From a virus, in the IMG/VR virus record IMGVR_UViG_3300005511_000866, positions 1 through 34,502 of that record: a stretch of 34,502 nucleotides of DNA, one strand, 5' to 3'. Every line of letters begins with the position of its first letter. The first letter of the stretch is position 1. Both the position numbers and the translations under genes were made by a program. Of the stretch, positions 28,852 through 34,502 are shown piece by piece. The notes beneath the pieces are model-generated. The model saw nothing but the letters and a program-made list of their open reading frames with translations, was not told the origin of the DNA and ran no database searches.

Positions 28852-29525
28852 AGTTCGCGTGGCCCTCGGGCTGGTGTGTGAACCGCTTCGAGATGCGCGT
28901 GCAGCCCAACGTGCGGGCGTTCCGCGGTCCCTACACCCCGACTGTGCAGACGATCGACCTGCTCGGCGAGGTGTGGGTCATGTCGTTCGACCTGCCGCCG
29001 AGCAACGACCCAATCTTGGCCGGCGAGCGCGAGGCCTATTTCGACCGCCTGTTGGGGCCGGTCAACCTGATCACGTTGTGGAACCTGCAGCGCCCGAAGC
29101 CGCTCGGGACGATCACCGCGGGCGGCGTCGTCAGCGTCGTCAACACGGCGCTGCAGCCGGTTCTGGTGGTCAACGCCGCGCTGCAGCCGGTCACGGTGAT
29201 CTCGCGCTCACCGCAGGTGACGGCACCGGCGCCGCAGGGCGCGAACACCGTGCAGATGCGCAATGAGCCGGGCAAGACCATCGAGGCTGGCGACATGCTC
29301 GGCCTCGGGCAGCTCGTCCGCGCGATGACTCGCGCGGTGTTCGACGCGAACGGCCTGGCGACGGTCGAGTTCCTCCCGCGCCTGCGCAAGGCCCTGCCGG
29401 CGCTGACCCCGGTGGTGATCGACAAGCCCACCGCGGACTTTGAGCTTCGCGGAGAGGGTGTGCCGGTGGTGCACCGGCCTGGCATGCACGAGGGCGCGGC
29501 CCTCGAGTTGATCGAACGAATCTAA
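28848..29525 (+). CDS. Distal-tail-position tail protein, 225 aa
   Basis: The protein directly after the tape measure begins MKFAWPSGWCVNRFEMRVQP and contains FRGPYTPTVQTIDLLGEVWV and REAYFDRLLGPVNLITLWNL. I recognise this pattern from tail proteins in this position in related phages; its location suggests a Dit-like or minor tail protein. A ten-residue unit VN(T/A)ALQPV(L/T)V occurs twice in tandem (29139-29168 and 29169-29198). The ATG overlaps the tape measure stop. Confidence 0.75.
   Translation: MKFAWPSGWCVNRFEMRVQPNVRAFRGPYTPTVQTIDLLGEVWVMSFDLPPSNDPILAGEREAYFDRLLGPVNLITLWNLQRPKPLGTITAGGVVSVVNTALQPVLVVNAALQPVTVISRSPQVTAPAPQGANTVQMRNEPGKTIEAGDMLGLGQLVRAMTRAVFDANGLATVEFLPRLRKALPALTPVVIDKPTADFELRGEGVPVVHRPGMHEGAALELIERI
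29139..29198 (+). repeat. 30-bp in-frame tandem duplication
   Basis: Two adjacent 30-base units encode VNTALQPVLV and VNAALQPVTV inside the distal tail protein. They differ at only a few bases. Confidence 0.8.
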
Positions 29526-29534
29526 GGAATCCGC

Positions 29535-30656
29535 ATGGCACAGATCCTCCTCGGCGGCAAGTCGGCGCTGAACACCGGCACCGACCTCGATCCAATGTTC
29601 ACTGAGCTTTACGGGCTCTTGAACCTGTTCACCATCGCCGGGTCGAACCTCGGGCTCGGTGGCGCTCCCAGCGGCGACAAGTTCGCTGTGGCGGGCGCCG
29701 GTTCGGCCAACATCATCTCGACACGCAGCACGGATGCAAGCGGCGTCCGAATTGCCATGCAGGCCGCAGGGTCCACCGCCGGCTATGCCGGCACGTTCAG
29801 CAATCACCCCTTCATCCTGGTGTCAAACGGCGTGGAGCGGATGCGCGTGGACACCTCGGGAAACATGGGCATTGGCGGGAGCCCCACCTATGCCGTCGAC
29901 GTCGTGAAGGCCGACGCGGCAATCCGCATCGCCCCGTCGACCACGACCAACTCGGCGCTTGTGCGCTTCACGAACAACGGGAACGGATTCGTGGGGCACG
30001 ACAGCAGCACGGGTAGTCTGACCGGGGTGGCCTACGCCATGACGGTCTACCGGTCAGGTGCCTTCCCGCTCGTACTTGCCACGAACGACGCGAACCGCCT
30101 GGTGATCGAATCGACCGGGCACGTCTCCGCTGGCGCGGACAACACGCAGACCTTTGGGACGGCATCGAAGCGCTGGTCGACCTTTTATGCGGGGTCAGGG
30201 ACGATCAACACGTCCGACGCGCGCGAGAAGACAGCCGTGCGTCCGCTGGACGACAGCGAGCTGCGAGCCGCGAAGGACCTGGCGAAGGAAATCGGCGCGT
30301 ACCGTTTCCTCGAGGCCGTTGCAACCAAGGGCGACGCGGCGCGCGAGCACATCGGGATGACCGTGCAGCGGGCGATTGAGGTCATGCAGCGGTACGGCCT
30401 CGATCCGATGGGGTATGGCTTCATCTGCTACGACGAGTGGGACGAAGTGCAGACGCCTGCACGAGTGGAGACGCGGACCGAGGACACCGGGCTGCTCGAC
30501 GAGCTCGGCGCGCCCCTCGTGCGGACGTTCGAGGTCGAGGTCGAGCCGGCGAAGGTCATCCCCGCCGGAAACCGCTACTCCTTCCGCCCGGATGAACTGC
30601 TGATGTTCATCGCACGCGGCTTCGAAGCCCGACTTGCAGCACTCGAGGCGGCCTGA
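29535..30656 (+). CDS. Tail fibre/appendage with C-terminal S74 intramolecular chaperone
   Basis: The 373-residue protein has a short N-terminal part, a beta-rich repetitive middle (NHPFILVSNGVERMRVDTSG, NMGIGGSPTYAVDV, NDANRLVIESTGHVSAGADN) and a Peptidase_S74-type chaperone domain from about 225. The self-cleavage signature is TSDAREK with Ser227 and Lys232, after the usual GTASKRWSTFYAGSGTIN. Such domains drive trimer folding and cut themselves off. The middle motif is the form seen in many S74 fibres. AAGGA precedes the ATG. It lies between distal tail and hub-like genes rather than at the end of the module. Confidence 0.88.
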   Translation: MAQILLGGKSALNTGTDLDPMFTELYGLLNLFTIAGSNLGLGGAPSGDKFAVAGAGSANIISTRSTDASGVRIAMQAAGSTAGYAGTFSNHPFILVSNGVERMRVDTSGNMGIGGSPTYAVDVVKADAAIRIAPSTTTNSALVRFTNNGNGFVGHDSSTGSLTGVAYAMTVYRSGAFPLVLATNDANRLVIESTGHVSAGADNTQTFGTASKRWSTFYAGSGTINTSDAREKTAVRPLDDSELRAAKDLAKEIGAYRFLEAVATKGDAAREHIGMTVQRAIEVMQRYGLDPMGYGFICYDEWDEVQTPARVETRTEDTGLLDELGAPLVRTFEVEVEPAKVIPAGNRYSFRPDELLMFIARGFEARLAALEAA

Positions 30657-31222
30657 TGCGCACCATCAACCCCGCCGCTCAGGCGGCGATGGAGAGCGGC
30701 AACGTGCGCGAGGCCGCTCTCGTCGAGATGTACCTGACCCAGACCGTACGGTTCTGCTCGGCTCCGTTCGCGCTGGTGTTCGAGGGCAACGAGTACACCG
30801 GCCTGGGCAACCTGGGCGCGGTGGGCGAGGTCGACGACAGCCCGGGCGAGTACAAGAACCTGCAGTTCACGCTGAGCGGTGTGTCCGTCGACCTGGTCAG
30901 CATCGCGATGCAGGAGCCCATCCGCGGGAAGCGGGTGGTGCTTCGAAACGCGATCGTCTCAAGCGTCGACTTCACGGTCCTCGACGCGCCCATCGTGTGG
31001 ACCGGCACGCTGGACCAGATGCCTCTGCTGTTCGGGGATGCCACCGGCGAGATCAACACGACCGCGGAGCACCGTGGCGTCACCTTCGGACGCCCGAAGC
31101 AGCTGCTCTACACGGACGACGATCAGCAGCGCCTCTACCCGGGGGACACCTTCCTGCAGTACATCCAGTACCAGTCGACCCACGAGGACACGTGGCCGGC
31201 TGCCAGCTACTTCCGCAAATGA
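30656..31222 (+). CDS. Tail tip/hub-associated protein, DUF2163-like
   Basis: The 188-residue protein contains VEMYLTQTVRFCSAPFALVF, GNEYTGLGNLGAVGEVDDSP and YKNLQFTLSGVSVDLVSIAM, and later PIVWTGTLDQMPLLFGD. This resembles DUF2163/phage BR0599-type proteins that come before the NlpC-like and J-like genes in tail tip modules. The family name is from memory of the pattern. The ATG overlaps the S74 gene stop (TGATG). Confidence 0.72.
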   Translation: MRTINPAAQAAMESGNVREAALVEMYLTQTVRFCSAPFALVFEGNEYTGLGNLGAVGEVDDSPGEYKNLQFTLSGVSVDLVSIAMQEPIRGKRVVLRNAIVSSVDFTVLDAPIVWTGTLDQMPLLFGDATGEINTTAEHRGVTFGRPKQLLYTDDDQQRLYPGDTFLQYIQYQSTHEDTWPAASYFRK

Positions 31223-31635
31223 TCGCGCGCCTTCCTGACTGGCAGCTCCGTCTGGAGGCCTGCGTGGCGGAGCGCTTGACGCAACCTTTCGGGTGGGGGC
31301 GTCTCGACTGCGCGTTGTGGGTGGGTGACTGCGTGCGGGCCTGCACCGGGCACGACCCTGCCGCCCACGTGCGTGGCAAGTACGCGACCGCTCGTGAGGC
31401 GGCGCGCCTGCTTCGAGGCTTCGGCGATCTCGCCGACGCGGCCGCAGCGGTGCTCGGCCCTGAGATCGTTCCCGCTCTAGCGCAGCCGGGCGATGTGGGC
31501 CTGATCGACAACGAAGGTGATCCGTGTCTCGGCGTCTGCATGGGCGCCGCATGGCTGGCGCCTGGTCCTCGCGGTCTGGCCTCTGTGGGTCTCGAGCGCG
31601 TCGTTCGTGCTTGGCGCATGGTGAAGGAGGACTGA
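31219..31635 (+). CDS. NlpC/P60-related tail protein (DUF6950-like)
   Basis: This 138-residue protein has the DUF6950-like opening LPDWQLRLEACVAERLTQPF, then GWGRLDCALWVGDCV, where Cys35 in DCALW would be the nucleophile of an NlpC/P60-type fold. It continues with ALAQPGDVGLIDNEGDP. It occupies the place of lambda K, which cuts peptidoglycan during DNA entry. I see no clear catalytic His-Asp pair, so activity is uncertain. Starts overlap (ATGA) with the preceding gene. Confidence 0.76.
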   Translation: MIARLPDWQLRLEACVAERLTQPFGWGRLDCALWVGDCVRACTGHDPAAHVRGKYATAREAARLLRGFGDLADAAAAVLGPEIVPALAQPGDVGLIDNEGDPCLGVCMGAAWLAPGPRGLASVGLERVVRAWRMVKED

Positions 31636-34104
31636 ATGCCGTTTCTGGCCGCGCCAGCGATCTGGGGTTTGACGTGGGGGCAGGTGATCGCGATCGCGGT
31701 TTCGATCGCCAGCGCCGCGGAGAACTCTCGCAAGCAACGCTCGATGCGACGCGCCGCGCTGCGGCAGTTCAACGAATCACTCGAGGACCGTCTTGTCATG
31801 ACGTCGACCGCGGACGGCCCGCGAGCGCGCGTCTATGGTCGCACGCGAAACTGCGATGGCGTGCTGTTCAAGGGCACGCACGGTGTCCACAGCGAGTACT
31901 ACACGCTGTTCGTCTCGCTGGCGGGGCACGAGGTCGACGAGATCGAGACGGTGTACTTCGGCGACCAGCCGTTGACGCTCGAGCCCGACGGCGTCACCGT
32001 TGCCGGCGGCGCGGGTGTTGGCTACTGGGTCAAGAACGAGCCCTTCGGGCGCAACGATCTGAGGAACGAGACGGCGTCGCTGGTCGTGACGGGCGGTTCG
32101 GGCTCGGTGGTGCTGCCCTACACGCCGGCGGCGAACTCAGTTTTCGCGCAGCTTTCCTTCGACGAATCTACGCTCACTGCGGTGCCTGTTGTGGCTGGCA
32201 ACAACGTGTCGCTGTCCGGCGTGCAGGACGGCACCTGGACCATCTCATACCAGCATGTGGTCTTCTCGTCGAAGGCGCGCGTGTGGAAGTACAAGGGCGC
32301 GCCGGGTCAGGACGTCTCGAAGCTGCTGAAGTCCCGCTTCCCCTCGTTGATCAAGGACTCGGACAAGGGCCAGGGCATCGCCGGGCTGGCCGTCGAGTTG
32401 CTCTATGACCAGGACGCTTTCCCCACCGGGGTTCCGCAGGTCAGCGCTGTGCTCCGAGGGGCCAAGGTGCTCGACACCCGCACCAGCGTGGTCGCCTGGA
32501 CCGAGAACCCGTCGCTGATCTCCCGCGACTGGGCGCTGTACCAGTACGGCGGTGGCGCGGTCTCGGGTGACTTGATCGAGCCGATGTTCACGGCTGCAGC
32601 GAACGCGTGTGACGTCCTGACCTACTTCCAAACGACCGCCGGCATCCAGGCCCGGCCGCTCTACCAGTGCGGGATCGTCTGCAAGATGGGGGGCGACAGG
32701 CCCGACGACTACTTCCAGGACATGGTCGAAAGTATGGCCGGGAAGTGGGGTTGGTCGACCGGCCAGGTCGCCGTGGTGGCGGGCGTCTGGAGGCCTCCGG
32801 TGTTCGCGCTCGACGAGACCTGGTTGTCGGGGCGCAAGCCGTTGCTGGTGGTCAAGGACGCGCCGCGGACGGAAGTGTTCAACACCGTTCGCGCGTCGTT
32901 CGCGGATGCTGCCGGCTACACGGGCAACCCGGCCTCGGCGACGGCCATCTCCTACACGCCGACGCCTGCTCCGGAGGTCAGCAGCAGCACGTACATCACC
33001 GCGGACGGGGAGAAGCTCACGCGCGAGATGCAGCTGGCCGGCGTGACTCGCGTGGTGCACGCGCAGCACATCGCCGGCGTGCAGCTGCGCGATTCCCGGG
33101 ACGGGATGATCGTGCAGCTGGCGCTCAACATGAAGGGGTTCGCGCTTCAGCTGTTCGACGTGGGCACCGTGACCCTCCCGTTCCCCGCGATGGCGGGCAA
33201 GGCGTTCGAGGTGGTCGAGTGGAAGTACTCGATCGAGGACGGCCCCGAGGTCGTGCTGAAGGAAACCGGCGCGTCGATCTACAACGTCTACAGCGGTCTC
33301 AACGTGCTGGACGCGCTGCCCAATACCACGTTGCCGCTGCCCTGGGTGGTCGAGCAGATGTCGGGTGTGTCGGTGGCAAGCGGCACGACGGTCCTCGAGG
33401 ATGGTTGGCCGGTGACCCGCGTGCAGGTCAGCTGGAACCCGGTGGTGGGCGAGGCGGTTCGCCAGTCGGGGCAGATCGAGGTGCAGTACGTGCTGTCAGT
33501 TCCTTCAGGGGTGACCGACAGCGACTGGTCGAGCGTCTTCGAGCAGGGCAACGCCACGAGCACGACGATCGTGGGGCTGAAGGCCGGGGAGCACTACCTC
33601 TTCCGAGTGCGCGCCATCAACACGCTCGGGGTCAGGGGCGCCTGGGCAGTCCAGATGGGACACGTCGTTTCATCGCCGCCGCTGATCGACGCGCCGAACA
33701 TGGCGCCTGGCTCGGTCAGCTCGGCGGCCGAGTTCGTCTCGACCGCGGGCGCGCGCTCTTTTGGCTCGCCCGTCGACGTCGACACGCTCACGTTCACGCC
33801 GGCGTACGACTGCCGGGCGACTCTGACCATGACGTTCGACAGCGTCGGCCTGAACGCAGGATCGACCGCCGACAACGGCTACATGTCCATCTGCCTGTTG
33901 CGCTGGTCCACCGGCAGTGAGGCCGGCTCCCGCACCACGCAGAACACGACCCTGACCAGCAAGTCAGTGTTCGGCGAATTCGATGTAGTCGGTGGCGTGA
34001 CGTACGAAGCCGTGCTTCGTCACGGCGGCCAGTCGCCCAACCCGGCGGGCGCCGGCATCGAGTACCGCGCGGTGCGCATCACCGTGGAGGTGTTCAACCG
34101 ATGA
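31636..34104 (+). CDS. J-like tail tip / host-specificity protein with FN3 domain
   Basis: The 822-residue protein follows directly after the K-like gene. It begins with a hydrophobic segment (GLTWGQVIAIAVSIASAAEN) and the common GPRARVYGRTRNCDGVLFKG. A long hub-like domain follows, including WSTGQVAVVAGVWRPPVFAL and TYITADGEKLTREMQLAGVT. A fibronectin type III-like domain is at about 565-680 (VTRVQVSWNPVVGEAVRQSG, YLFRVRAINTLGVRGAW). A C-terminal beta domain (about 690-822) would be the tip or receptor-binding part. The protein probably forms the central tail tip and contacts the host surface. Its stop overlaps the next gene. Confidence 0.86.
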   Translation: MPFLAAPAIWGLTWGQVIAIAVSIASAAENSRKQRSMRRAALRQFNESLEDRLVMTSTADGPRARVYGRTRNCDGVLFKGTHGVHSEYYTLFVSLAGHEVDEIETVYFGDQPLTLEPDGVTVAGGAGVGYWVKNEPFGRNDLRNETASLVVTGGSGSVVLPYTPAANSVFAQLSFDESTLTAVPVVAGNNVSLSGVQDGTWTISYQHVVFSSKARVWKYKGAPGQDVSKLLKSRFPSLIKDSDKGQGIAGLAVELLYDQDAFPTGVPQVSAVLRGAKVLDTRTSVVAWTENPSLISRDWALYQYGGGAVSGDLIEPMFTAAANACDVLTYFQTTAGIQARPLYQCGIVCKMGGDRPDDYFQDMVESMAGKWGWSTGQVAVVAGVWRPPVFALDETWLSGRKPLLVVKDAPRTEVFNTVRASFADAAGYTGNPASATAISYTPTPAPEVSSSTYITADGEKLTREMQLAGVTRVVHAQHIAGVQLRDSRDGMIVQLALNMKGFALQLFDVGTVTLPFPAMAGKAFEVVEWKYSIEDGPEVVLKETGASIYNVYSGLNVLDALPNTTLPLPWVVEQMSGVSVASGTTVLEDGWPVTRVQVSWNPVVGEAVRQSGQIEVQYVLSVPSGVTDSDWSSVFEQGNATSTTIVGLKAGEHYLFRVRAINTLGVRGAWAVQMGHVVSSPPLIDAPNMAPGSVSSAAEFVSTAGARSFGSPVDVDTLTFTPAYDCRATLTMTFDSVGLNAGSTADNGYMSICLLRWSTGSEAGSRTTQNTTLTSKSVFGEFDVVGGVTYEAVLRHGGQSPNPAGAGIEYRAVRITVEVFNR

Positions 34105-34502
34105 AGACGTGGAGCTTCTACCGCGAGGACACGGGCGAGTTCGTCTCCGGGCGGTTCTCCGGGCCCGCGAGCTGGCTGCCGATGAACACCCCGGCGGGCT
34201 GCGCTGCGATGGAGGGCCTGTTCGATGCGGCGACGTGCCGCGTCGACCTGGACGTACTCGAGGTGGTGCCGTGGGAGGCCCCGCCAGACGTGGACGACCT
34301 GGCGCGTCGCGCGCGGGCCGACCGTGACCAGCGTCTCGTGGCATGCGACTGGACGCAGCTGCTGGATGCCGACCTCACCGAAGAAGAGCTGACCGCCTGG
34401 CGCGCCTACCGCCAGGCGCTGCGCGACGTCACGGCGCAGGCCGGCTTCCCGACGGAGATCTCGTGGCCGACGCCACCCAACGAAGAAGAGAGGAGAGGGG
34501 AA
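34101..34502 (+). CDS. Tail fibre assembly chaperone, truncated by the window end
   Basis: The first 134 residues are visible and no stop occurs before 34502. The sequence begins MKTWSFYREDTGEFVSGRFS and ends with the typical CDWTQLLDADLTEEELTAWR, then AYRQALRDVTAQAGFPTEIS. This D-x-x-x-L...W..YRQALRD pattern is common to phage tail assembly proteins that help fold or attach fibres. The ATG overlaps the J-like stop (ATGA). Lysis genes would be expected further right. Confidence 0.82.
   Translation, partial: MKTWSFYREDTGEFVSGRFSGPASWLPMNTPAGCAAMEGLFDAATCRVDLDVLEVVPWEAPPDVDDLARRARADRDQRLVACDWTQLLDADLTEEELTAWRAYRQALRDVTAQAGFPTEISWPTPPNEEERRGE

Overview
The window is most of a prophage or temperate siphophage genome: integrase at base 1, structural genes running off the right edge. 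No host gene, rRNA, tRNA, IS element or CRISPR array was seen. The very high G+C, GTG/TTG starts and the family mix (DUF4224, DUF2303, a Dcm-like methylase, CII/CP76, a TOPRIM-helicase primase, P27/TerL, HK97-type head, S74 fibre) suggest a betaproteobacterial, probably Burkholderiales, host. That host call is an inference from resemblance, not a search.

Layout. (1) 9036 down to 1, minus strand: a tightly coupled early-left operon of 18 genes. From its promoter it carries small membrane and accessory proteins, an HD hydrolase, DUF2303, a cytosine methyltransferase, small unknowns, an HNH protein, a DUF4224 protein and a tyrosine integrase. (2) 9037-10254: a lambda-like immunity region. A 150-residue XRE repressor and a lipoprotein (in the place where lambda has rexAB) are on the minus strand. 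A consensus-like leftward promoter follows, and a rightward promoter drives a Cro-like gene. Related AT-rich operator-like motifs cover both promoters. (3) 10351-15267, plus strand: CII-like regulator, a small gene pair in conflict on opposite strands, a winged-helix protein, an 861-residue primase-helicase, a 320-base G-quadruplex/iteron-like non-coding block, a 95-residue protein and a Q-like late regulator. (4) 15347-15435: two tandem hairpins, the second a classic intrinsic terminator. (5) 15442-34502: late operon with HNH, TerS, TerL, portal, ClpP-like protease, capsid, a three-gene sugar/methyl-transferase-like cassette, connector genes, tail completion, a terminator, tail tube, G/GT frameshift pair, tape measure, tail tip genes, S74 fibre, J-like tip protein and a truncated fibre-assembly gene.

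How it works together: the repressor would hold both promoters off. On induction the left operon supplies establishment, protection and integration functions while the right operon replicates DNA. The Q-like protein would then carry transcription through the tandem terminators into packaging and morphogenesis. Lysis genes and the right attachment site are presumably beyond 34502; the attachment site on the integrase side would be just before base 1.

The most notable signals are: (a) a possible programmed -1 frameshift (GGGAAAA, upstream Shine-Dalgarno-like sequence, 10-bp stem) joining a small post-capsid protein to a transferase-like domain, with a one-base indel as rival explanation; (b) two perfect G-quadruplex motifs, seven GGGAAGGG octamers and a 38-base alternating purine-pyrimidine tract right behind the primase; (c) the putative virion-decoration cassette between capsid and connector genes; and (d) a five-fold repeat in the methyltransferase recognition region.
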